Origin: Petrimonas sp. IBARAKI | GTDB taxonomy: Bacteria > Bacteroidota > Bacteroidia > Bacteroidales > Dysgonomonadaceae | Assembly: GCA_002356435.2 (NCBI GenBank) | Contig: AP018040.2 | Location: 2,232,001-2,296,000, forward strand | DNA: 64,000 nucleotides | Direction of reading: 5' to 3' | Part shown: positions 41,545-49,554 of the stretch, one piece after another | Layout: each line of letters opens with the position of its first letter | Numbering within the stretch: the first letter of the stretch is position 1 | The notes under the pieces: model-generated | The model's input: the letters and a program-made list of their open reading frames with translations, nothing else | Told to the model about the DNA's origin: nothing | Databases searched by the model: none | Position numbers and translations under genes: made by a program

Positions 41545-44304
41545 TAAAACTTCTTTTACAGTAACCGGCCCCGGTAAACCCGAAGGTACCGTTTCCCATT
41601 TATCGTAAAGTGTCTGTTGATAATTTACGTCCACCACATTGATATCGTTGAAAATACGCCACTGAACTCCCCGCCTGTCGTAATCCGAAATCCGGTTTGC
41701 GGGCAGGTTCGTAACATCGATTTCAAGCAGGTTTTCACCGTTATTCAAGTACCTGCCGATACGGGTTGTAAAAGGAACGGCAAAAAGGGTTCCTACTTCC
41801 CTTCCGTTCACATACACGCGCGCACTTTCCCTCACATCACCCAGGTTAAGCAGGTACTCCCTTCCGGGAACTTTGTTTATCGTGAATTTCACGCGGTAAC
41901 GTGCTGTTCCCGTATTTCTTTTCGCACGTTCTTCTCCGATTTCCGTCCAGGACATCAGGCTGTCTATTCCGAAAACGCCCCGAATGGCAGGTTCACTTTC
42001 CATAAACTCCAGACTCCAACCGTTCGTAATCCTGAACTCTTTCCCGGAATCCCGGGAATACATCCATTCCGGGACAACCACATCATCGTGGGCAAAGGTT
42101 TTCAAAACAACGGATTCACCCGGTTTCAGCTGCATATATACTTCGGTTTTTCCTTTTTCTTTACGCAACAACGCTTTTCCCGATTTGCCGTCCATCGGAT
42201 TGAAAAACATGGCCGACCGGGCCTCGACGGCCAGGGGTACCCAACCGTCGATCTCGTTATCGGTCAACAACGTAAAAAAGTAATGATGACCTGTTTCGTT
42301 CTTTCTTCGAACCAGCTGCCCCCTGAATTCCTGTACAAAACTTTCGTGACCGATCTTCGCCGTTTCAAACAGTTTTGGGTAATCCGTACCGGTAATAAAT
42401 TCACCCTTACCGGTTTTCTTCCGGGCTGTTTTCTGAAAATCAGCCCGGGGAAACCGGGAGATCAATCGCATGAACTTTTGTCTTCTGCCGCTTAAGTCGT
42501 TTAAACCGGGAACATCGCCGGGGTATTGATCAACGAAAATGATTTTTGCACCCTCGGTAGCCAATTCGTAAATCTTCTCCAGGGTCTCATGCGGCATAAA
42601 TCTTACAGCAGGCAAGACAAGCGCCCGGTATGTAGCACCGCCAGCCGTTTTAATAAGTCCGTTTTCGACTGACGACGACCGGATAAACCGGTCTGAAATA
42701 TAATCCACGTCCCTGCCGCCCGTTCTTATTTTCTCAACCGTTTGATAAAATCGGGGAAGTTTTTCGCGTAAGCCGTGTATGGAAAAAGCGAAGTAGAAAT
42801 CGTCCTGCTGCTCGTACCAGATATCGTAAACCGGAAAATAGACCAACAGGTCGTTATCCGGCTTTCCGTATTGAAGGAACGATTGCACCCGGTTTATGTA
42901 GGAGAAAAAAGCAGGTGCATCTTTCCAGATCGGTTGGGTAGGCGACAGGTTCACCGATGCGTAAAAAAGCCAACCCGGCCAGGCAGCCCCCCAGGGTGAA
43001 TAAGGTGTTCCGTGAAAAAAAACATGATTTACACCTGAAGTGAACACTTGGTCTATCTCAGCCTTGCATTGCGCCAGTGAAGTCCTGAAATGTTCCGTTA
43101 ACCAGGTAAACGTTTCCGATGAGGTATAATTTTTCCCCGAAATGTGGGCAGCCGAACTGGCAAATTTCAAGGTTACCGGATCCCCGTCATTTATTTTAAT
43201 CAGGCTGTCTTTTCGTAATCCGGGAATATCAAAACCCGTTATTCCAAAAATCTCGCATTCGGGAACGTCCACAGTAGCATAAAGATCCAGGATATTAGCC
43301 GGAGATCCGTGTGCCTGGTTCCGAGTGGTAGCACCGTGCCTGTTTGCCCACTCCGTCCAGGAAACCGTGAAATTTTCCAGCAACATCTCTCCCATCGTTT
43401 CCCGGTAATCGGAAATCACTCTACGGGAGGTATCTGTTTGTCCTTTACCCAATAACTCGGGCAGGTATTCCTCCAGCTTATATCCTCTTCGCTGTTCAAA
43501 TTCCTCCAAAAAGCCGGGACTCCAGTTTGCTCCGTAAACTTCGTAAGAATCGTTGAAAAATGCGTTCGGCCGCGGGGCGCCACTGCGAGAAAAAGCATCG
43601 TCAAACCTGTTGAGGTAATTTTTTACGGCACTTTTGTTGAAATGATCCATTACATACCCCAGGCCACCCGGCGCAGCACGCTTTACCTGCTGAAACGTCT
43701 TCCCGACAAACAACGCAATCAGCCTCCAGTTCCCCGCCGGTGCCAGCCAATCTAAAATGCCGTCCTGACCCACGGAGGAAGTCAGGTCTGTTTTTTGGCC
43801 GTCATCGGAAAAAGCGTACAGCTTAGACAGGTATGCCACTTTTCTCTGTTCTTCATCCCCGATCGTGATTTTCATCTCCATTCTTGTACCTCCCTTCACT
43901 TTATATTCCTGAAACAGTGCTTTTGTTGCTGCATCCTCAACCGTTACACCGGGGCCCCCGAAAGGCCATCCGGTTCCCGTATTCATGTCTACCTCCATGC
44001 CCAGCCGGTGCGCTTCGGATACGGTATGGGAAAGCATTTCCATCCATTTCGGAGAGAGATAGTTTATGTACTGGGGTTCACCGTTCTTTACCCCATAGAT
44101 CGGCGTGATCTCTACTCCACCCATGCCCGCTCTGGCCAGTTCTTCGAGATTATAGCTCAAGTTGGGTGGGTCTACCGCGCTTCCCAACCACCACCAGCGT
44201 GTCCACGGCTTACATTCGACGGAAGGCCGGGGCCATGAATTGTGTTGGGAACTTACGGCTGTAATATGTATTAACACGATAAAAAAAAGCAGGATCCTCT
44301 TCAT
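41488..44304 (-). CDS. GH106-type glycosidase (alpha-L-rhamnosidase family)
   Basis: 938 residues with a signal peptide. The N-terminus 'KPWTRWWWLGSAVDPPNLSYNLEELARAGMGGVEI' and 'MEVDMNTGTGWPFGGP' are hallmarks of the GH106 fold; a C-terminal jelly-roll is visible ('YLLNLGDVRESARVYVNGREVGTLFAVPF', 'NLLEIDVTNLPANRISDYDRRG'). Family members hydrolyse rhamnose linkages in pectin (RG-II). No SusCD pair accompanies it here. The final ~18 residues are encoded opposite the reductase gene and extend past the usual end of the domain. Confidence 0.85.
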   Translation of the reverse strand: MKRILLFFIVLIHITAVSSQHNSWPRPSVECKPWTRWWWLGSAVDPPNLSYNLEELARAGMGGVEITPIYGVKNGEPQYINYLSPKWMEMLSHTVSEAHRLGMEVDMNTGTGWPFGGPGVTVEDAATKALFQEYKVKGGTRMEMKITIGDEEQRKVAYLSKLYAFSDDGQKTDLTSSVGQDGILDWLAPAGNWRLIALFVGKTFQQVKRAAPGGLGYVMDHFNKSAVKNYLNRFDDAFSRSGAPRPNAFFNDSYEVYGANWSPGFLEEFEQRRGYKLEEYLPELLGKGQTDTSRRVISDYRETMGEMLLENFTVSWTEWANRHGATTRNQAHGSPANILDLYATVDVPECEIFGITGFDIPGLRKDSLIKINDGDPVTLKFASSAAHISGKNYTSSETFTWLTEHFRTSLAQCKAEIDQVFTSGVNHVFFHGTPYSPWGAAWPGWLFYASVNLSPTQPIWKDAPAFFSYINRVQSFLQYGKPDNDLLVYFPVYDIWYEQQDDFYFAFSIHGLREKLPRFYQTVEKIRTGGRDVDYISDRFIRSSSVENGLIKTAGGATYRALVLPAVRFMPHETLEKIYELATEGAKIIFVDQYPGDVPGLNDLSGRRQKFMRLISRFPRADFQKTARKKTGKGEFITGTDYPKLFETAKIGHESFVQEFRGQLVRRKNETGHHYFFTLLTDNEIDGWVPLAVEARSAMFFNPMDGKSGKALLRKEKGKTEVYMQLKPGESVVLKTFAHDDVVVPEWMYSRDSGKEFRITNGWSLEFMESEPAIRGVFGIDSLMSWTEIGEERAKRNTGTARYRVKFTINKVPGREYLLNLGDVRESARVYVNGREVGTLFAVPFTTRIGRYLNNGENLLEIDVTNLPANRISDYDRRGVQWRIFNDINVVDVNYQQTLYDKWETVPSGLPGPVTVKEVLLTHDPSDSVVYLGNGFQP

Positions 44305-44318
44305 TTGAATAGAGTTGA

Positions 44319-44525
44319 TTATTCGATTCCTTTCCGGTATTGTTTCATGTTCTCTCTGCCACTATAGCTTCCTGTTCCGGATACGGGTCCCGGAGTTCCG
44401 CCCGTATCAATGCTCGGAGAAGGAAAAAGGTTGTTCTCCCGGTAAAGGTAATAATTTTTATTAAAAAAATTTTCCCGGCACGGATTAAACCAAATATTAT
44501 CCATTTCAAGCTTTTCGATACGCAT
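44319..44525 (-). other. Intergenic segment with a weak 68-aa open frame
   Basis: The frame ends 15 nt before the glycosidase gene and contains 'NIWFNPCRENFF' and 'RENNLFPSP'. No signal, domain or recognisable family. It could be the tail of a lost upstream gene (for example a polysaccharide-utilisation protein) or chance. Confidence 0.2.
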
Positions 44526-44583
44526 TAAGAAACTTTTTTTTTATCCAGCTGTTTATTGTTTGCTATACCGTCAATAAAATCAT

Positions 44584-46116
44584 ATGAACAAAAGAAAAAT
44601 ATTCGAGCAACGGAGGCAGTTTTTGCAGGAAATGGAAGAGGTTGCCGTACAAAAACAGCATGCCAAGCTCAAACTTACTGCACGCGAAAGATTAAACGTG
44701 TTGTTCGACGAAGGGAGCTTCTTCGAACTCAATACTTTCGTTGAGCCGGCTAAAGCGATTAAAAAAACTCAAAATGCATTCGGAGATGGAGTTGTGGTAG
44801 GGCGTGGATTGATACAGGGACGCAGCGTGTTTGCTTATGCCCAGGATTTTACCGTAATGGGCGGATCACTGGGTTTTGCGCACGGGATGAAAATTGCCAA
44901 GGTTCAGGAGATGGCGCTTAAGTTCGGGTCTCCCTGTGTAGGCCTGATCGATAGCGGCGGCGCGCGGATTCAGGAAGGCATCAACAGTTTATCGGCTTAC
45001 GCGCGGATCTTCAGAAACAACGTCAGTTCGTCCGGAATTATTCCGCAGATAAGCGTTATTCTTGGCCCGTCCGCTGGCGGTGCGGTGTACTCTCCCGCCA
45101 TGACCGATTTTGTGATTATGACCAACAAAACGTCGTACATGTTCGTTACGGGACCCGATGTGGTGAAGGAAGTCCTTAACCAGAATATCAGTATGGATGA
45201 GCTGGGCGGAGGGAATATCCACGCAGAGAAAAGCGGCGTAGCCCACTTCGTGTTCGAAGACGAAGAACACGCCATCATACAGGTTCGCAAACTGCTGGCC
45301 TACCTTCCCCTGAACAATTTCGATCCAGTCCCTGTTTCCATGGATGTCAGTTTCAATGCGGAGCGTCAGGAATATCTGAACAAGATTGTTCCCGATGATC
45401 CGAACCGTCCGTACGACATGAAGGAGATCATCAATATCCTGGTAGACAACAATACCTTTCTCGAAATTCACGAGAAATTTGCACAAAACATACTCGTCGG
45501 TTTTGCGCGACTGGATGGGAAAACAATTGGAATAGTGGCAAACCAGCCTAAGGTAATGGCAGGGACATTAGACATAAACGCCAGCATAAAAGGCGCCCGT
45601 TTTGTTCGGTTCTGCGACAGCTTTAACATTCCCATTCTGGTGCTGGAAGATGTTCCCGGATTTATGCCCGGGTCTGAACAGGAACATACCGGAATTATCC
45701 GCAACGGGGCCAAGCTGCTTTATGCGTTTTGTGAAGCTACGGTTCCCCGGGTCACCGTCATTACCCGGAAAGCATACGGCGGAGCATTTATCGTGATGAA
45801 CAGCCTGGGCATCGGCGGCGATTTTAATTTCGCCTGGCCAACGGCTGAAATTGCAGTGATGGGCCCCGCCGGAGCCATTAAAATAGTAAACAAAGCTGAG
45901 CTTGCCGCAGCTTCCGACCGGGAAGCTGTTGAAAAGGAGCTGGTGGAAAAGTACAAGGACGAGATTGCCAACCCGTTTAAGGCGGAAGAACTGGGGATGA
46001 TCGACGATGTGATCAAGCCTTCGAAGACCCGGCAGGTGCTCATCACCGCCTTTGATATTTTAGCCAACAAACAGTATTCCCAACCCGAGAGGAAGCACGG
46101 AAACATACCGTTGTAA
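44584..46116 (+). CDS. Acyl-CoA carboxylase carboxyltransferase (beta) subunit
   Basis: 510 residues. Two crotonase-like halves with CoA and oxyanion regions 'GSLGFAHGMKIAKVQEMALK', 'DSGGARIQEGINSL', 'GPSAGGAVYSPAM', and in the second half 'FVRFCDSFNIPILVLEDVPGFMPG' and 'GGAFIVMNS'. Propionyl-CoA/methylmalonyl-CoA type. With the next two genes it forms a biotin enzyme that in Bacteroidales links methylmalonyl-CoA and propionyl-CoA in propionate formation. First gene of the operon. Confidence 0.92.
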   Translation: MNKRKIFEQRRQFLQEMEEVAVQKQHAKLKLTARERLNVLFDEGSFFELNTFVEPAKAIKKTQNAFGDGVVVGRGLIQGRSVFAYAQDFTVMGGSLGFAHGMKIAKVQEMALKFGSPCVGLIDSGGARIQEGINSLSAYARIFRNNVSSSGIIPQISVILGPSAGGAVYSPAMTDFVIMTNKTSYMFVTGPDVVKEVLNQNISMDELGGGNIHAEKSGVAHFVFEDEEHAIIQVRKLLAYLPLNNFDPVPVSMDVSFNAERQEYLNKIVPDDPNRPYDMKEIINILVDNNTFLEIHEKFAQNILVGFARLDGKTIGIVANQPKVMAGTLDINASIKGARFVRFCDSFNIPILVLEDVPGFMPGSEQEHTGIIRNGAKLLYAFCEATVPRVTVITRKAYGGAFIVMNSLGIGGDFNFAWPTAEIAVMGPAGAIKIVNKAELAAASDREAVEKELVEKYKDEIANPFKAEELGMIDDVIKPSKTRQVLITAFDILANKQYSQPERKHGNIPL

Positions 46117-46166
46117 TATGACGCAGAGGCTTGTTGGACAGCCTCTGCAAAAAACTGAATCACAGC

Positions 46167-47663
46167 ATGAACAAAAAAATTCTTATCGCCAACAGAGGTG
46201 AAATAGCTATACGCATTATCCGGTCGGCAAAAAAACTAGGCTTAACTACCTGCGTTATTCAGGGTAACCGTGAGCCCGATGCCATGTACCTGGAATATGC
46301 CGATGTAATCATTCCCGTGCGGGAAAACCTGACCGGCAGCATCATTTTCCTCAATCCCGAAGAGATCGTCAGGCTCGCTCTTGAGCATCAGATCGACATG
46401 ATCCATCCCGGGTACGGATTCCTTTCGGAGAACCCGGATTTTGCCGCCCTCTGCGAACAGAATGGCATTACGTTTATCGGCCCCTCTTCCGATTTGATAC
46501 AAAACATGGGCATCAAGACCATTGCAAAAAAAATGGCAGCCGAGGCCGGAATGCCGCTCGTCCCAGGCAGTGCAGGCGCCATTACCGATGCACAGGTGGC
46601 CAAAGAGTTCGCCGACACAATCGGGTACCCGGTCATTCTTAAAGCATCAGCGGGTGGTGGCGGACGCGGAATGCGCATCGTGGAAAAAGCCGAAACCATG
46701 GAGCGCCACTTCAAATCGGCCTACGATGAAGCGGTGGCTGCCTTCGGTAACGGCGATATTTTTATCGAGAAATACCTGACGAACCCCAAACACCTGGAGT
46801 TTCAAATCCTTGGAGACAGATACGGGCACGTCATTCATTTGGGTGAAAGGGAATGCTCCTTGCAAAGAAAACACCAGAAACTGATCGAAGAAGCACCCTC
46901 GGCCAGCATCGATTCCAAGACAAGGGAACAAATGGGCAAGCTGGCCGTGAAGTTTGCCCAATCCATTGGATACTACTCTGCCGGCACCATCGAGTTTATC
47001 CTCGACGAAGACGGATCCTACTATTTCATGGAGATGAACACCCGCATCCAGGTTGAACACCCTGTCACAGAAATGATAACCGGGGTAGACTTGATCGAAT
47101 GGCAGATCCGGATCGCCCTGGGCGAGAAACTCCGGCTGAAACAAAAAGAGATCAGGCTTAACGGATGGGCCATCGAATGCAGGGTAAACACGGAAGATCC
47201 GCAAAACCGCTTCACGCCGCAAACCGGATTTATTGAAAGGGTTTTCTTTCCACACGGAGATCATATACGCGTGGAAACCGGCGTTAAGGATTTCTCAGTG
47301 GTCACCCCCTACTTCGATTCAATGATTGCCAAGATCATCGTTCACGGCGAAAACCGGGACGATTGTATCGATAAAACCCTGAATGCTTTAAAAGAATTTT
47401 CAATTTCGGGATTGAAAACAACTGTGCCGTTTTGCCGGACTGTCCTGCGCAGCAAGGAATTCAGGGAAGCTACGTATACCACACACTGGATAGACTCGGT
47501 TTTCACCACCGACATGCTCGAATCGGAAGACGAAGCCATGATGGCAGCGCTGGCAGCGACCATCACTTATGCGAAAGAATACCTCCAATACTCGTCCGAT
47601 TCCCCAATGTTCAAAAGCGAATCACTCAACGTCTGGGTACTCAACAAGAGAATTAACAAATAA
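46167..47663 (+). CDS. accC: Biotin carboxylase subunit of acyl-CoA carboxylase
   Basis: 498 residues from 'MNKKILIANRGEIAIRI' (an earlier ATG at 46131 adds 12 non-family residues). ATP-grasp motifs: 'ILKASAGGGGRGMRIV', 'ECSLQRKHQKLIEEAPS', 'FMEMNTRIQVEHPVTEM'. Carboxylates biotin with ATP and bicarbonate. The symbol is given by function; it pairs with the propionyl-type transferase upstream, so it may not serve fatty acid synthesis. Confidence 0.92.
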   Translation: MNKKILIANRGEIAIRIIRSAKKLGLTTCVIQGNREPDAMYLEYADVIIPVRENLTGSIIFLNPEEIVRLALEHQIDMIHPGYGFLSENPDFAALCEQNGITFIGPSSDLIQNMGIKTIAKKMAAEAGMPLVPGSAGAITDAQVAKEFADTIGYPVILKASAGGGGRGMRIVEKAETMERHFKSAYDEAVAAFGNGDIFIEKYLTNPKHLEFQILGDRYGHVIHLGERECSLQRKHQKLIEEAPSASIDSKTREQMGKLAVKFAQSIGYYSAGTIEFILDEDGSYYFMEMNTRIQVEHPVTEMITGVDLIEWQIRIALGEKLRLKQKEIRLNGWAIECRVNTEDPQNRFTPQTGFIERVFFPHGDHIRVETGVKDFSVVTPYFDSMIAKIIVHGENRDDCIDKTLNALKEFSISGLKTTVPFCRTVLRSKEFREATYTTHWIDSVFTTDMLESEDEAMMAALAATITYAKEYLQYSSDSPMFKSESLNVWVLNKRINK

Positions 47664-47678
47664 ACGGTAATTAACAAA

Positions 47679-48227
47679 ATGGCAACATCATACGTATACA
47701 AAAGAGATGCCACCCGCTTGTTTATCGCCATGCGGGACAACGGCGACAGGTATAAAATCTACTTGCCCAAAGAGTCAAAACCAATCATCAACGGTGAAGA
47801 AAAGGACGTTTTTTTCATTGAACACAAAAATAATTTTTCGTCCTTCAGTATGGGCGATGCCACATACCGGTGCGAAATAACCCAGCGCGACCAGCACCGG
47901 ATCATGGTAAAGGTAAACGGCGTGGAATACAAATTCAGCATCGAGTCTATCTTCTCCTACTTGCGACGTAATTTGCTCAATAAAGGAGTTGAAGTACAAG
48001 CCGGCAACAACCTGAAATCGCCCATGCCGGGAAAAATTGTCGATATTTTTGTCAGCGAGGGCGATCTGGTGAACGAAGGCGAACCGGTATTGAGGCTCGA
48101 GGCAATGAAAATGCAAAACGAAATCACTGCTTGTTGCAACGGTGTAATCCGCAAAATACATGTTGCACCGGGACAATCGATCATGCAGGACGAACTGCTG
48201 GTAGAGATTACTTCTATAGACGAGTAA
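47679..48227 (+). CDS. Biotin carboxyl carrier subunit
   Basis: 182 residues. The C-terminal ~75 residues are a biotinyl domain with the modified Lys in 'LRLEAMKMQNEI' and the partner strand 'SPMPGKIVDIFVSEGDLV'. The N-terminal half is a beta-rich domain that probably docks the carrier to the other subunits. Carries carboxybiotin between the two active sites. Ends 14 nt from the convergent serA. Confidence 0.93.
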   Translation: MATSYVYKRDATRLFIAMRDNGDRYKIYLPKESKPIINGEEKDVFFIEHKNNFSSFSMGDATYRCEITQRDQHRIMVKVNGVEYKFSIESIFSYLRRNLLNKGVEVQAGNNLKSPMPGKIVDIFVSEGDLVNEGEPVLRLEAMKMQNEITACCNGVIRKIHVAPGQSIMQDELLVEITSIDE

Positions 48228-48241
48228 CCGGTAAGAAACAG

Positions 48242-49405
48242 CTAGATAACCCGCACTTTTAAGACACCCGCAATGTCTTTGATGCGTTTCACGTTTTCGT
48301 CGGTAATCTCTTCCTCCAGGTCCACCATCGTGTAAGCGTAATCACCGCGGCTGCGATTGATCATATTGGCAATATTGGTGCCCTGTTCAGCCAGTACGGC
48401 AGAAATCTGCCCCAGCATTTTGGGAATATTTTTGTGTGCAATAGTCAACCGGTGTTTTACGATACTGATACCCATGTCGCAGACCGGAAAATTCACCGAG
48501 TTCCGGATATTCCCATTCTCCAGGAAATCCTTCGTCTGCAGTACGGCCATCACGGCACAGTTGTTTTCGCTTTCCGGAGTAGAGGCACCTAAGTGCGGGA
48601 CAGGAATAACACCGGGGACATTGATCATCTTTTCGTTGGGAAAATCAGTTACATACTCGCTCACAATACCGGCCTCCAAAGCATCGATCATGTCCGCATC
48701 GTTCACAAGCTCTCCCCTGGAAAGATTGATTATCCGTACCCCCTCTTTCATTTGAGCAAACGCCTCCTTGTTGAGCATACCTTTTGTCTCATCCGTCAAA
48801 GGGATGTGCAACGTGATGTAATCGCAGTGCTTGAAAACTTTCTTCAGATCGTTAGCTTTTTTCACCGAACGCGATAAACCCCATGCATGATCAACAGAAA
48901 TATAGGGATCGTATCCGTAAACATCCATTTCCATGTTTACCGCTGCATTGGCAACCATTACTCCAATAGCTCCAAGTCCAATTACACCTAGCTTTTTGTC
49001 GCGAATTTCCGGTCCTACAAATTGCGCTTTTCCTTTCTCTACCTGCTTGGGCACATCGTCCCCTGTTAACGACCGTGTCCAGTTAATCCCTTCCACAATC
49101 TTTCTCGACGACAAAAGCATGGCAGCAATTGCGAGTTCCTTTACCGCATTGGCATTGGCCCCCGGCGTATTGAAAACAACGATTCCTTTTTCCGCGCATT
49201 TGTCTACGGGGATATTATTAACTCCGGCTCCGGCACGTGCTATACAATGCAAACTATCGGGAAATTCCATCTCATGCAACGACGCGCTGCGTAAGATAAT
49301 CCCATGCGGTGCATCCATTTTTTCACCTACTTCAAAGTTTTGTCCGAATTTTTCCAACCCCGATTCGGAAATTCCGTTCAGGGTTTTAATCTTGTACTTA
49401 CCCAT
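48242..49405 (-). CDS. serA: D-3-phosphoglycerate dehydrogenase
   Basis: 387 residues. NAD fold 'KLGVIGLGAIGVMVANAAVNM', substrate/catalytic Arg in 'INLSRGELVNDADM', catalytic His in 'IPVPHLGASTPESENN', and a C-terminal ACT domain from ~315 ('HKNIPKMLGQISAVLAEQGTNIANM'). Commits 3-phosphoglycerate to serine synthesis; the ACT domain suggests serine feedback. Own promoter upstream; no serC beside it here. Confidence 0.93.
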   Translation of the reverse strand: MGKYKIKTLNGISESGLEKFGQNFEVGEKMDAPHGIILRSASLHEMEFPDSLHCIARAGAGVNNIPVDKCAEKGIVVFNTPGANANAVKELAIAAMLLSSRKIVEGINWTRSLTGDDVPKQVEKGKAQFVGPEIRDKKLGVIGLGAIGVMVANAAVNMEMDVYGYDPYISVDHAWGLSRSVKKANDLKKVFKHCDYITLHIPLTDETKGMLNKEAFAQMKEGVRIINLSRGELVNDADMIDALEAGIVSEYVTDFPNEKMINVPGVIPVPHLGASTPESENNCAVMAVLQTKDFLENGNIRNSVNFPVCDMGISIVKHRLTIAHKNIPKMLGQISAVLAEQGTNIANMINRSRGDYAYTMVDLEEEITDENVKRIKDIAGVLKVRVI

Positions 49406-49485
49406 TATTTATTGTTAATTAGAGAATTACTATCGACGAGCAGATGTTTTTATTATTTGAAACAAATGACTTCAAATTTCGAACG

Positions 49486-49493
49486 CAAAGATA
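49486..49493 (-). promoter_or_regulatory. Predicted -7 element of serA
   Basis: Minus strand TATCTTTG with ATTG 21 nt upstream; the 5' leader would be ~75 nt. Confidence 0.55.
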
Positions 49494-49554
49494 TAAAATC
49501 TTCATCTCATTTTACAATTTATTACAAAAAATAGTAAGAATAAGTCAAGTTGTA